64,000 bases of DNA from CAIWHR01 sp963708855 (lineage in GTDB: Bacteria; Pseudomonadota; Gammaproteobacteria; Burkholderiales; Casimicrobiaceae), in assembly GCA_963708855.1 (NCBI GenBank), contig CAVPUM010000011.1, forward strand, positions 1-64,000. The letters run 5' to 3'. The notes beneath the pieces are model-generated. The model was not told the origin of the DNA, searched no databases, and worked only from the letters and a program-made list of their open reading frames with translations. The number at the start of each line of letters is the position of its first letter. Position 1 is the first letter of the stretch. The translations under genes and the position numbers were made by a program. This document shows positions 33,128 through 41,333 of the stretch, piece by piece.

Positions 33128-33724
33128 ATGCAGCTCCACTACGGCGCGATCCACGGCGAGCGGCGGGATTTCTTTGACGCGTCCTGGAGACGGGTATGCG
33201 AGCCCGACCGCGATCTGTCGCAGCTGTTCGCGTTCCAGCTCTCGCTTGCGCTGGGGATGGTCGTTCTGCTGCTTTGGGCGAGCGCCACCCCACCAGACAT
33301 TCTCGCGATCGATTACCTGACGTTCGCCGGTGCCTGCATCGTGCTGGTCCCCCTCCACGAGTTGGCCCATATCGCAGCCTTTCCCCAATCACCGCGTGCG
33401 GCGGCTGTCATCACGTTCCGGCCGTCCCGGCTGGTGTTGTGCGCGCGTTACAGCGGTGAGCTGTACCGAAACCGGTACGTGTGGATGATGGGCATGCCGT
33501 TGGTCGCAATCTCAATCGTGCCGTCCGTCGTCGTCGCGGCGCTCGGCTATGCGCCCCACGAGGCCGCGATGCTGCTGCTTCTCAACGCACTCGTTTCCGG
33601 ACCGGATCTGCTGGCGATAATTCTCGTGCTGGCCCAGGTTCCCGCGGACGGCGTGCTGCGGATGCTTCCCGACGCGACCGTCTGGAAGCCCGCTACTCCC
33701 GCTGATGACAGCGGCCGACCCTAG
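33128..33724 (+). CDS. DUF3267 family membrane protein with HExxH motif
   Basis: A 198-aa membrane protein with four hydrophobic segments. VPLHELAHIAAFP provides a HExxH zinc-peptidase motif inside the membrane-proximal region, as in DUF3267 proteins thought to be membrane metalloproteases. Other segments are QLSLALGMVVLLLWASA, GMPLVAISIVPSVVVAALGY and LLLLNALVSGPDLLAIILVL; the NALVSGPDLL region fits the third zinc-ligand position of the family. The site (AGGCG) is modest. Substrate unknown. Confidence 0.75.
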   Translation: MQLHYGAIHGERRDFFDASWRRVCEPDRDLSQLFAFQLSLALGMVVLLLWASATPPDILAIDYLTFAGACIVLVPLHELAHIAAFPQSPRAAAVITFRPSRLVLCARYSGELYRNRYVWMMGMPLVAISIVPSVVVAALGYAPHEAAMLLLLNALVSGPDLLAIILVLAQVPADGVLRMLPDATVWKPATPADDSGRP

Positions 33725-33937
33725 TCGTTGCCGAGGGGCCGCCATGCAAGAGGCGGACTGCCGTCCGGATGTCGCGTTGTCCTACGTGAGGATGCGGGCT
33801 ATCCCTATACCCAACGGCCTGCGTCTTTCATATCATCTCTCTCGGCAAGACGACCTTCGCGTTGGATTGTTCACATTCTGCGCAGGGGCGTCGCGTTGAA
33901 CGTTGAATGAGGCATTTCACTTTCGCGCGAGGACATG

Positions 33938-34126
33938 ATGAATATCCGAAAAGGTTACGTGGCGCTGCTTGTACTCGTCGGAGGTGCGGCGATCGGCAAG
34001 GCGTGCGCTGCGCAGTTGCGCAAGCGGCGCCAGCAGGAGATCGAACTGCGCAAGTCCGAGCTGCAGCAGTGGGAGGGCGAAGGCGGCAATCTGGCGCCGT
34101 CCGAATTGCGTGGAGCCTGGCAATGA
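33938..34126 (+). CDS. Small single-helix membrane protein, 62 aa
   Basis: One N-terminal hydrophobic helix (YVALLVLVGGAAIGKACA) followed by a charged, coiled-coil-like tail (LRKRRQQEIELRKSELQQWE). GAGGA lies four bases before the ATG at 33938; the ATG at 33935 is too close. The tail is probably cytosolic. No family recognised, but a site, helix and clean stop support a real gene. A weak 17-base version of the recurrent dyad (TGTCG...TCCTAC) lies near 33770. Confidence 0.6.
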   Translation: MNIRKGYVALLVLVGGAAIGKACAAQLRKRRQQEIELRKSELQQWEGEGGNLAPSELRGAWQ

Positions 34127-34403
34127 TGACCAAAAGTATCTTCGTCCTCGTTACCAGCCGCATCCGGCATATCTGTACTAGCGGTCGCCATCCTGCTTGC
34201 CTTCGGCGGCGGCATGGATGCGCCTTCGTAAGCCAGCGCACAGACGATCGCCTTCTTCGGGGACGATACTTTTCCGACCGCTTCGTCCTGTCGGTGTGAA
34301 CGGGCGGGAAACGTCAGCGCGGGGTGATTCGATCCCTCGATGGCGACATCGAAGTCGTTGCCGGCAAGAGCGCAATCAAACTGGAGATACACTGGAGATA
34401 CAC

Positions 34404-34775
34404 ATGGAACATACCGCATTGGGTAACACTTCCTCGAGTTCCGGCATGCCGATGGGCACCGGCGACGCATTGAACAAGGTCTCGACGGGCGCCCACGCTG
34501 CCGTCAACTCGTTCGCGGAAGCGGCTGACGGCGCGGTTCGCAAGGCAAGACCGATGATCGATCAGGTCGCGGCAAGGGCGCACGGCGTGGTGGACAAGGC
34601 GGCAGCAACCGCCGTGCCCGCCGCCGACTGGCTCGACGAAAAAGGCGAGAGACTGGACGCCGCGCAGAAGAAGCTGGTCGCCGACACGGGCACGTACATT
34701 TCCGCGAATCCGTTGATGTCGCTAGGGATGGCGGCGCTGGCGGGCTTCCTGATCAGCCGGTTGATTCGGTCGTAA
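34404..34775 (+). CDS. DUF883/ElaB-like membrane-anchored protein
   Basis: A 123-aa protein of the ElaB/YqjD/DUF883 type: a long amphipathic helical part (ALNKVSTGAHAAVNSFAEAA, ARAHGVVDKAAATAVPAADW) and a C-terminal hydrophobic anchor ending NPLMSLGMAALAGFLISRLI. In E. coli, relatives bind ribosomes or membranes in stationary phase. The ATG at 34404 follows GGAG, and the site itself is duplicated by an 11-base tandem repeat (ACTGGAGATAC twice). The long upstream open frame is not supported. Confidence 0.85.
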   Translation: MEHTALGNTSSSSGMPMGTGDALNKVSTGAHAAVNSFAEAADGAVRKARPMIDQVAARAHGVVDKAAATAVPAADWLDEKGERLDAAQKKLVADTGTYISANPLMSLGMAALAGFLISRLIRS

Positions 34776-35050
34776 CGAGGAGCAAACCGCGCGCCTGCGC
34801 CGAGACGCCGCCATTGCCGCGGTCCGCCGCAACGCAGCCCTTCCGGAGTCGAAGATGGCTGCAGCGACACCCACCGACAGCGTCCGTGGCGGCGGCGCAG
34901 TGCGCGGCGCGACGTCGGCCAGCCGGGATCGCCGAGGCGGAAACGAGGACATCGTGGCCCACGTCGCCAAGAACGGGCCACACATCGTCGTGGACGTCGA
35001 CTGCGAGGTCGACGCGCCCGCGTTCGTGACCAGGCGATCGAGCCTTCCGA

Positions 35051-35395
35051 TCATTTTGCGGATTTCGCGGGCGACGCGTCGTCGCCGCGCTTGGCAAACT
35101 CTGGATTCGAATGATCGTTGGCCTGACCCGGCAGAGGCATCGCTTTGTCGCGTTCGGCGGGCGTGAGCTCGGTGTCCGGGTTTGCGTCGGTGGCGGACTT
35201 CGGCATCTTCCGCATAGCCGTCTCCGCCGGCGGCAGCGACGGATCGCCCTGGGGCACCATCACGTTCGCTGTCGGCCCAGGTGGTAAAGCGACCGGCGGC
35301 GCGGACTTTACCTGGTTTTCGAGAGAGGGCTTTTCGCAGCCAAAAAGGAAGCTGGTGGTGACGAGGGCAAGCGCTGCAGCTGTCTTTGGGTTCAT
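35051..35395 (-). CDS. Small lipoprotein, proline-rich, unknown function
   Basis: A 114-aa lipoprotein: signal peptide TAAALALVTTSFLFGC with the lipobox LFGC, then an unstructured, Pro- and Ala-rich chain (APPVALPPGPTANVMVPQGD) with no recognised domain. ATG 35395 lies seven bases after GGAG and is preferred over ATG 35401. It is expected to be anchored in the inner or outer membrane facing the periplasm. Confidence 0.75.
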   Translation of the reverse strand: MNPKTAAALALVTTSFLFGCEKPSLENQVKSAPPVALPPGPTANVMVPQGDPSLPPAETAMRKMPKSATDANPDTELTPAERDKAMPLPGQANDHSNPEFAKRGDDASPAKSAK

Positions 35396-35744
35396 TCTCA
35401 TGCTCCACGTTGGCGAGGATCACGCATCCCCGTGTTGAGTACGACGACCGCGAGCTCCTCGACTGCGGGAAGCGTTGCGGGCCATGCACGCAGCGTACCT
35501 CGAGCTGCGGAAAACTATCGTTCGGCAACCCACACAGCGACCGGATACCGCACTCGCCGAGCGCAATCGCCAGGATTGAGCGCGCCTCGGCGGCCTCGCA
35601 CGTCATCCTTGCCGACGACACGCTCGCCGCGGTTCGCGTGTGGGTATGAGACCGGGGACTACATGCGAATCCGCATTCCGCCTGCGGACAGCCCTATCCC
35701 GAGGGGAGTTCAATGTCGGCATCCCAACCGGACAGGAGACTGCG
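35396..35744. other. Divergent intergenic region between two lipoprotein genes
   Basis: A 349-base gap. Several open frames cross it on both strands, but none has a start site or family. No dyad, terminator or promoter stood out. Confidence 0.45.
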
Positions 35745-35903
35745 ATGCTCGACAATCGAAAAGTCGTATTGCTCGCCCTGGCGATCGCGCTGCTGGGTGG
35801 TTGTGTCGCCACGCCGTCCAAAAATCGCCATCCCGTCGGCGACTTCGTGATGAACATCGGATCTGCCGAGCCCGTTCTCACGGGGAACCCGCGGCCAACG
35901 TGA
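35745..35903 (+). CDS. Mini-lipoprotein, 52 aa (paralogue of the one at 52.3 kb)
   Basis: CAGGAG precedes the ATG at 35745. The product is a lipoprotein signal peptide (VVLLALAIALLGGC, lipobox LGGC) with only about 34 mature residues, containing NRHPVGDFVMNIGSAEPV. The same GGCV-TP and RH-GDFVM-IG pattern recurs in the 56-aa product at 52302, so the two form a small family. Short mature chains of this kind can be outer-membrane tethers or entericidin-like peptides; which applies here is unknown. Confidence 0.7.
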   Translation: MLDNRKVVLLALAIALLGGCVATPSKNRHPVGDFVMNIGSAEPVLTGNPRPT

Positions 35904-35962
35904 CCGTAAGGCCCTAACGAGGACGGACGGCGCGGCGCGCTATGGACGCGATCATTCCCGTG

Positions 35963-36769
35963 TCAGGCTTCCTGCCGCTGCAGCTCCGGTCCCGACTCGC
36001 TCGGCGGTGCCATGCCAGCGGCCCGGTCGCTCACGCCTGCATCGATTACGAATTCCCTGAACCAGCTGACCAGCAACGCCGTGTAAGCGGTCTTCCACGT
36101 CTCCTTCGACAGGCCGTGATCGGCGCCATCGATCACCCGATGGGTCAACGAGCGCGCGCTCGTGCATGCCTCGCGATAGTTGACGATCAACTGACGGGGA
36201 ATCGTGCAGTCGTGCTCCGATTCCACGATCAGCACGTCGCCGGCGAATGCGCTGCATGCGCGCAGCGCCTTGCTCTCATCCGTGCGCACCGGCTGCTGCC
36301 GATACTGCTCGAGGCCCTGCTCGGTCCTCAGGCGCAACTTGGGAACGCCCCACTCCGAGTCTTTGTACAATGCCGGCGCGCGCAGCGCGAGCCAGTTGAC
36401 AGGACGCAATGCCGTCAACAGCGCAGCCAGGTAACCGCCGTAGCTGCTTCCCACGACGGCGATCGCGTCCGAATCCACATTGCTGCGGGCCGCGAGAAAG
36501 TCGTAGGCGGCGAGGATGTCGCGCATGCTGTCGTCGCGCGAGATCGCGTCGTGTCGCGATCGCGTCTGGGCGTGCCCCCGCAAGTCGAAGGTCAGGCACA
36601 CACACCCGAGCGCCGCGACTTCGTGCGCCCTCGCCAGATATTGCCGCTGGTCGCCGCCCCAGCCGTGCACGAACAACGCCCCGGGAAGGAGTGATCCGGG
36701 CGAGATTACGGTGCCAAGGATGTGCTCGTCCTCGACCCGCATGTACACCGGTTCATTCCGCGTCGGCAT
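35963..36769 (-). CDS. Alpha/beta hydrolase family protein
   Basis: A 268-aa serine hydrolase. Oxyanion region GALFVHGWGGDQRQY, nucleophile elbow VVGSSYGG (Ser), acid region ESEHDCTIP and catalytic His in DGADHGLS are all present. There is no signal peptide, so it acts in the cytosol. The ATG at 36769 overlaps the end of the DUF3182 gene by 17 bases, indicating one transcript; the longer open frame to 37084 lies inside that gene and is rejected. Substrate unknown. Confidence 0.82.
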   Translation of the reverse strand: MPTRNEPVYMRVEDEHILGTVISPGSLLPGALFVHGWGGDQRQYLARAHEVAALGCVCLTFDLRGHAQTRSRHDAISRDDSMRDILAAYDFLAARSNVDSDAIAVVGSSYGGYLAALLTALRPVNWLALRAPALYKDSEWGVPKLRLRTEQGLEQYRQQPVRTDESKALRACSAFAGDVLIVESEHDCTIPRQLIVNYREACTSARSLTHRVIDGADHGLSKETWKTAYTALLVSWFREFVIDAGVSDRAAGMAPPSESGPELQRQEA

Positions 36770-37952
36770 ACGCCTTCGTCCGAGCGTACTTGACGAGCGG
36801 GCCGACGATCGGATCGCGACCGGAAAAATAGACGGCCGCGTCCCTTGGCACAACGGGCGCCTTGCCGTAGACCTCGCGCGTGATGGCGCGCACCCTGGGT
36901 AGCGACGGATCGGCCCGCAAAGCCTCGAGCGCGGCGATTTCCGCACCGCTCGCGCCTCCAAGCCGCCAGGATTGTTCGAGCACTCCCGAGCGGCGTCGCC
37001 CCCCTGCGTCAAGGCCCTGTGCCACGTCGTAATTGCGGCGGGAGGCAAAGAAGCCTTCGAAGCATTCGCCGGCCGTCCGATCATAGGTGCGTGCCTGCAC
37101 GATTGCGAGCTTCAACGCGTCGGACATCGGCAAGGCGAGAAGCGCGTCGAAGTCCCCGCGCACCACGGTGATTCCCGACCCGCCGTAGACCTCGAGCCCA
37201 CGATTGTTCGTCGTCAGGTGCTGCACACCATGGTATGAGGCGATGACCCCGGCCACTCGGAGCTGGCCGACGCTGTACGTAGTCACGTCCAGGAGATTCT
37301 GCTCGATGACTACGCCGGATCGAGCCAGCGCCACGGAGTCGATCGCGTCAAGCGTTTCCGCAAGTTTCGAGGCTTTATCTACGGTGAATTGACCGACGCC
37401 GCCAATTCCGGTAGCCGGCTTCACGCGCACGGGTCCGCGCTCGAGACACTTGAGACCGGCCCGAAATGCGTCGTCTTTCGAGAATGCACTGAATCCATCG
37501 AGCACCACGTCCGCCACGCGGCGGGCAAATTCCGTGCACCACCCCGCGGGGGCGTGCGTTCGATCGTCGACCAATGGGTGTGTGATCGTCTTCGTGGCCA
37601 CGAACGGATGGGGCACCACCGCCCCGAAAAGATCGGACTCGCCACGTATGCCGATGCGCGACGCGACGTCGCGCGTCAATGTGTCGTGCGGGACGAAATA
37701 GGGCCGCACGGCGTACTCGGTCAGCGGGTTGTATTCGCCCTCGTAGGCGAACCCCATCACGGCGGCCAGGCGCCGCGCGATCGCGCGCCGCGTCAACGCC
37801 TCGTGCCCTTCCTGCCGCGTGGCGGCGCCGTCAGAGTACGAAACGACGATCCCGTGGCGCGGTGACGTACGGTCGACTCTCAACGCAGGCCGAAGAACGA
37901 CAGGATGCGCGACGACGACGACTGCACCGGTGAGATAATTGATGTTGTTCAT
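36753..37952 (-). CDS. DUF3182 family protein (ATP-grasp-like)
   Basis: A 399-aa protein matching DUF3182, a mostly proteobacterial family with an ATP-grasp-like fold and no settled function. Visible features: VVSYSDGAATRQEGHEALTR, ERGPVRVKPATGIGGVGQFT (candidate nucleotide-binding Lys and Gly-rich loop), VVIEQNLLDVTTYSVGQLRV and GGSGITVVRGDF. AAAGG lies seven bases before the ATG at 37952. It overlaps the downstream hydrolase gene, suggesting the two act together, perhaps in making or trimming an amide-linked product. Confidence 0.75.
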   Translation of the reverse strand: MNNINYLTGAVVVVAHPVVLRPALRVDRTSPRHGIVVSYSDGAATRQEGHEALTRRAIARRLAAVMGFAYEGEYNPLTEYAVRPYFVPHDTLTRDVASRIGIRGESDLFGAVVPHPFVATKTITHPLVDDRTHAPAGWCTEFARRVADVVLDGFSAFSKDDAFRAGLKCLERGPVRVKPATGIGGVGQFTVDKASKLAETLDAIDSVALARSGVVIEQNLLDVTTYSVGQLRVAGVIASYHGVQHLTTNNRGLEVYGGSGITVVRGDFDALLALPMSDALKLAIVQARTYDRTAGECFEGFFASRRNYDVAQGLDAGGRRRSGVLEQSWRLGGASGAEIAALEALRADPSLPRVRAITREVYGKAPVVPRDAAVYFSGRDPIVGPLVKYARTKAYADAE

Positions 37953-37975
37953 AGAAGAACCTTTCGCTCAAGCGC

Positions 37976-38788
37976 CTAGCCGCGCGGTTCGCCCCGCGCG
38001 TTCACGGCGATGGTCGGCCCCGCGGGTGGGGCGCTCAACTGGACGCGGTGCTCCTGGCCCCCGAAGCGGTAGGTGACGTCCCAGTATTCCGGTTGGGCAC
38101 TGCTCGAGACGGTCGTACAGCGCTGGATGTCCTGGCTGTAGACATCTCCGGAGCGGCCGCGACCCACGTTGGCCCCGATCGCGGCACCGGCAACGGCACC
38201 ACCCGCCGTGGCCACGTCTTTTCCTCGTCCGCCACCGATCTGGTGTCCGAGCACGCCGCCGACCAGGGCACCGATGATTGCACCGGGGACGTTGGCCGCG
38301 GATCGATCTTCGACAACCTGCTGCCGTTCGACCCAGCAGCGCTGCTCCGGCGCACCGACAACGGCACGCACGGAGGTCACATCGGCCTGATAGAGCCGCT
38401 CGTTGGGACGCTGCCGGTACTCGTACGTCGGCGTCGCGAGCGGCGGCGGCACCTCGTATTCGCGACCCGTCACCCGGGTGATCGGGCGCACCGACGATAT
38501 GTGGTTGTTCATGCCCATGGAGGCGAGGGAATCGTAGCTTCCACGGCGAAGGACCACACAGTGTCCTTCGAAGTGTGCATGCTCGCACACCTCCCAGCGC
38601 CCGCGATCGATGACGACCGACGAAACCCGATCGTTGAATCCGGTGTGCGCGAAATTGTCGATGGGGCCCGATGCGGCGAACGCACGGCCGCGGAACGCCT
38701 CTCGCTCATAGAACGTGACCTGCGCTGCCGCCGTGGTCGCCGTGACGAGGCCTGCCAGACCGATGACTGTATTTGCGATTCTGTTCAC
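37976..38788 (-). CDS. Secreted beta/gamma-crystallin plus glycine-zipper protein
   Basis: A 270-aa exported protein. A signal peptide (VNRIANTVIGLAGLVTATTA) leads to a beta/gamma-crystallin-like region (residues about 25-115: VTFYEREAFRGRAF, WEVCEHAHFEGHCVVLRRGS), a linker, then a 2TM glycine-zipper (AIIGALVGGVLGHQIGGGRG, GAVAGAAIGANVG) and a short C-terminal domain. Beta/gamma-crystallin folds often bind calcium; glycine zippers pack in membranes. The GTG at 38788 follows a strong GGAGGCAA site and is chosen over upstream codons. Probably an envelope stress protein. Confidence 0.8.
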   Translation of the reverse strand: MNRIANTVIGLAGLVTATTAAAQVTFYEREAFRGRAFAASGPIDNFAHTGFNDRVSSVVIDRGRWEVCEHAHFEGHCVVLRRGSYDSLASMGMNNHISSVRPITRVTGREYEVPPPLATPTYEYRQRPNERLYQADVTSVRAVVGAPEQRCWVERQQVVEDRSAANVPGAIIGALVGGVLGHQIGGGRGKDVATAGGAVAGAAIGANVGRGRSGDVYSQDIQRCTTVSSSAQPEYWDVTYRFGGQEHRVQLSAPPAGPTIAVNARGEPRG

Positions 38789-38941
38789 GCTTGCCTCCGT
38801 ATGGGATGAGAATGACTTTTCGACGCATTCGAAGCCGCGTGCGATGCGTTGGCAGGCCCCGTCCACGATGAACGAGCACGGTCACATTCGAGCGCAGCGC
38901 GCGTGGCGATTTGCCGCCGGTTTCCCGTCCGCGCCACACCG

Positions 38942-39172
38942 TCACGCGGGAACGGCGCCGACATGCGGCGTTAGCCCGATCGCATGGGCACATTCAGCGT
39001 GGCCGCAATCGCACGCCTCGGCCCTTGTGCCGGACTCTCCGAGCATTCGCTCGGCGCAGACGTCGCTGCAGAACTGGCTCTCTCCGGTGACCGTGCACGT
39101 GCATGCGGGGTGCGCGCATTTCGCCAATGCGGCGAGCCGGTTCGTGCTTCCCGTTTCCACGCTTTCCAGCAT
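38942..39172 (-). CDS. Bacterial metallothionein-like protein
   Basis: A 76-aa cysteine-rich protein: CAHPACTCTVTG, FCSDVCAERM and ACDCGHAECAH give eight cysteines (positions 19, 24, 26, 35, 39, 54, 56, 61) and three nearby histidines. This is the pattern of SmtA/BmtA-type metallothioneins that hold zinc, cadmium or copper in a thiolate cluster. A perfect AAGGAGG site precedes the ATG. The C-terminal 13 residues after the last His are free of cysteine. A candidate 18-base dyad lies 87 bases upstream, so it may be stress-induced. Confidence 0.85.
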   Translation of the reverse strand: MLESVETGSTNRLAALAKCAHPACTCTVTGESQFCSDVCAERMLGESGTRAEACDCGHAECAHAIGLTPHVGAVPA

Positions 39173-39489
39173 TTGCGGCCTCCTTGTCGACGCCGATGGA
39201 TGATGGAAAGACTAAGGCACCCGAAATCGCGCAACCATCGTCCGCAATCGCATCGAGACGTCGGATCTCGCCTACACGCGAATACTTCCGCATGGAACGG
39301 ATGTTGCACGGCGATGGACCACGGCTGAGTTCATGTGCCTGAGCGTACAGACATGCCGGCGCTGAGCGCGGAAGCTCTCGCGATCGTGTTGTTCGCGACC
39401 TCGGCGTGAAGGCACACCATGGTCGTGGATCGACGCGAGACGTCCTTCGGGACGATTCCTGGACAAACACCACAACTTTGGAGACGCTG
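39173..39489. other. Divergent intergenic region, metallothionein and glycine-zipper genes
   Basis: A 317-base gap containing the dyad at 39259-39276. No gene was recognised. No SmtB/ArsR-type metal operator was noticed. Confidence 0.45.
39259..39276. promoter_or_regulatory. Candidate 18-base dyad operator (site 5)
   Basis: CGTCGGATCTCGCCTACA keeps both arms (GTCGG and CCTACA) with a different centre; 13 of 18 bases match the strong site. It lies 87 bases from the metallothionein start and 214 from the glycine-zipper gene. Confidence 0.4.
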
Positions 39490-40008
39490 ATGACTGACAG
39501 AAATCTCGACCGTGGCAGGACCTCGGATGCGCTCGGATCGCATCCCATCGGAACCGGCGTCGGCGCGGCTGCCGGCGGCATTGCCGGAGCTGCGGCGGCA
39601 GGCGCAATCGCTGGATCGACGGTAGGTCCGGTTGGAACGGCGGTGGGAGCGGTGGCTGGCGCCGTTGTCGGCGGCCTCGCCGGCAAAGGAGTTGCCGAAC
39701 TGATCGACCCGACAGTCGAGGAAGCGTACTGGCGCGACAACTATTCGAGCCGGCCGTACGTCACCCGTGGCGCGAGCTTCGACGACTATGGCCCGGCGTA
39801 TCGCTACGGCGTCGACAGCTACGGTCGTTATGAGGGCCGCTCGTTCGATGATGTCGAGTCGGATCTTTCGCGCGACTGGCAGCGCGCCAAGGGCTCTTCC
39901 AGGTTGACGTGGGACAACGCCAAGTACGCGACCCGCGACTCCTGGCAGCGTGTGAGCGACACGATCGAGCGCGCCATTCCCGGCGATTCCGATCGCGACG
40001 GCAAGTAG
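39490..40008 (+). CDS. Glycine-zipper domain protein
   Basis: A 172-aa protein with a long glycine/alanine zipper at about residues 17-70 (GTGVGAAAGGIAGAAAAGAI, VGAVAGAVVGGLAGKGVAEL) able to insert in or span a membrane, followed by a Tyr- and Asp-rich soluble tail (YWRDNYSSRPYVTRGASFDD, TWDNAKYATRDSWQRV). No signal peptide precedes the zipper. GGAGACG lies just before the ATG at 39490. Similar proteins in betaproteobacteria are induced by stress; the molecular role is unknown. Confidence 0.8.
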   Translation: MTDRNLDRGRTSDALGSHPIGTGVGAAAGGIAGAAAAGAIAGSTVGPVGTAVGAVAGAVVGGLAGKGVAELIDPTVEEAYWRDNYSSRPYVTRGASFDDYGPAYRYGVDSYGRYEGRSFDDVESDLSRDWQRAKGSSRLTWDNAKYATRDSWQRVSDTIERAIPGDSDRDGK

Positions 40009-40068
40009 CAGCTACCGTCGACAAGGCGGTCGCGACGGCGGGCCTAAACTCAACGGATGGAGATAACC

Positions 40069-40338
40069 ATGAACCTGGTCATATGGCTGGTAGTAGGTGG
40101 CATTCTGGGCTGGCTTGCGAGCCTCGTCATGAAGACCGACGGTCAGCAGGGCATCATCCTCAACATCGTCGTCGGCATCGTCGGCGCGCTCATCGCCGGA
40201 TTTCTGATCGCACCGCTGTTTGGCACCGGCACGATCAACAGCAATGACTTCAGCGTCGCGGGACTGCTCGTATCGTTCCTCGGCGCCGCCGTGCTGTTGG
40301 CTGTCGTCAACATGTTCCGGCGCGGCAGCGTCCGCTAG
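40069..40338 (+). CDS. GlsB/YeaQ/YmgE family membrane protein
   Basis: An 89-aa transglycosylase-associated (YmgE-type) membrane protein with three hydrophobic segments: LVIWLVVGGILGWLASLVM, GIILNIVVGIVGALIAGFLI and VAGLLVSFLGAAVLLAVVNM. The LVMKTDGQQGIILNIVVGI loop is diagnostic. ATG 40069 is seven bases after GGAG; ATG 40057 is too close to it. The family is linked to acid and general stress. It follows the glycine-zipper gene by 60 bases, probably in the same transcript. Confidence 0.88.
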   Translation: MNLVIWLVVGGILGWLASLVMKTDGQQGIILNIVVGIVGALIAGFLIAPLFGTGTINSNDFSVAGLLVSFLGAAVLLAVVNMFRRGSVR

Positions 40339-40355
40339 CATCCGGCAAGACGTCA

Positions 40356-40414
40356 GACACCGGAACGACCGTCCCGCGGACGTGAGGTCCGCACGGAACG
40401 GGCGTTTCGGTGTC
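40356..40414 (+). terminator. Long imperfect hairpin after the YmgE-like gene
   Basis: An outer stem (GACACCGGAACG with CGTTTCGGTGTC, 11 of 12 paired) encloses an inner stem (GCGGAC with GTCCGC, 5-base loop). It lies 18 bases after the stop. No T-run follows, so it may be a processed 3' end or REP-like hairpin rather than a classical terminator. Confidence 0.45.
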
Positions 40415-40589
40415 GGCGCCTTCCTGCACTCCCCACTTTTCCTATCGAGAGGATCCCTGCGGGAATGCTGGACGACCCGCTACCTGCGCCGCTGCGGCGA
40501 AAGCACGAGGCTCGGGGGACCGATCAGCTGACTCGGGTCAGGCGGGTTCTGGCATGTCTGTGCGGAACAGCACGGTACCCGACTCGCCC

Positions 40590-41333
40590 TCAGAGGACCA
40601 CCTCCGCGATGAGCGGCAGGTGGTCCGAGGCAATCCGCGCCAGTGGACTCGCATGACGGCGCAACCGGCGCAGGGAGCCAATGGGCGAGATCCAGATCCG
40701 GTCGAGCGCGAACACGGGTCGTCGCGCGGGGAACGTGGGGGGTGCGGAGGGCTTCTCGCGAAAGTGCGAATGCAGCCAACGCAGCGGACGCCCCCACAAG
40801 TACCACTCGTTGAGATCGCCCATGAGGATCGTCGTTTGCGGCTCCTCCACCTCGACCGCAGCGAGCAGCCATTTCACCTGCTGGCGCCGTTCTCCGGGTC
40901 GCAATCCGAGGTGAGTCGCGAGGACCCGCAACCGACGCCGCGCGCCGACGTCGATCCGGACATCGACTGCAGCCCGCGGCTCGTACTCGCCCACGGTCAG
41001 GTCCAGATGAGCCACGCGATCGAACGCATAGCGGGAGAGAACGGCATTGCCAAAGGCGGTCCCGCGTCGCTCGAAGAGCTGTCCGGTGACGACGTGATAG
41101 CCGGTCACCTCCTCCAGGTCGCCGAGAAAGGTGTCGCGCGCTCGCCCCAGCGGCACCTCCTGCAGCGCGACCAGGTCGGCGTCGAGTTCGAACAGCACGT
41201 CGACGATGCGCGTCGGCGCGTAGCGGCCGTCGCCGCCCACCGCGCCGTGAATGTTCCATGTGGCAACGCCGAGGGTCGTCCCGGATGCCGTTGGCGATCC
41301 CGACCTGCGGAGCCCAACAATTTCAGCTGCCAT
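40590..41333 (-). CDS. Endonuclease/exonuclease/phosphatase family protein
   Basis: A 247-aa member of the EEP superfamily (nucleases, sphingomyelinases, inositol phosphatases). Motifs: VATWNIHGAVGG (metal Asn), ALQEVPLG (metal Glu), VLATHLGLRPGERRQQV, ILMGDLNEWYLWG (Asp and Asn) and the final SDHLPLIAEV (catalytic Asp-His). No signal peptide is seen. Its ATG overlaps the end of the phospholipase D-VTT gene by 11 bases, a pairing seen in many proteobacteria and suggesting a shared role in phospholipid or membrane metabolism. Confidence 0.85.
   Translation of the reverse strand: MAAEIVGLRRSGSPTASGTTLGVATWNIHGAVGGDGRYAPTRIVDVLFELDADLVALQEVPLGRARDTFLGDLEEVTGYHVVTGQLFERRGTAFGNAVLSRYAFDRVAHLDLTVGEYEPRAAVDVRIDVGARRRLRVLATHLGLRPGERRQQVKWLLAAVEVEEPQTTILMGDLNEWYLWGRPLRWLHSHFREKPSAPPTFPARRPVFALDRIWISPIGSLRRLRRHASPLARIASDHLPLIAEVVL

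Noticed and set aside
34776..35050. Possible short-chain dehydrogenase fragment on the minus strand (IGRLDRLVTNAGAS)
   Set aside because: Only about a dozen residues resemble the NAG motif and nothing around it fits the family; probably chance.
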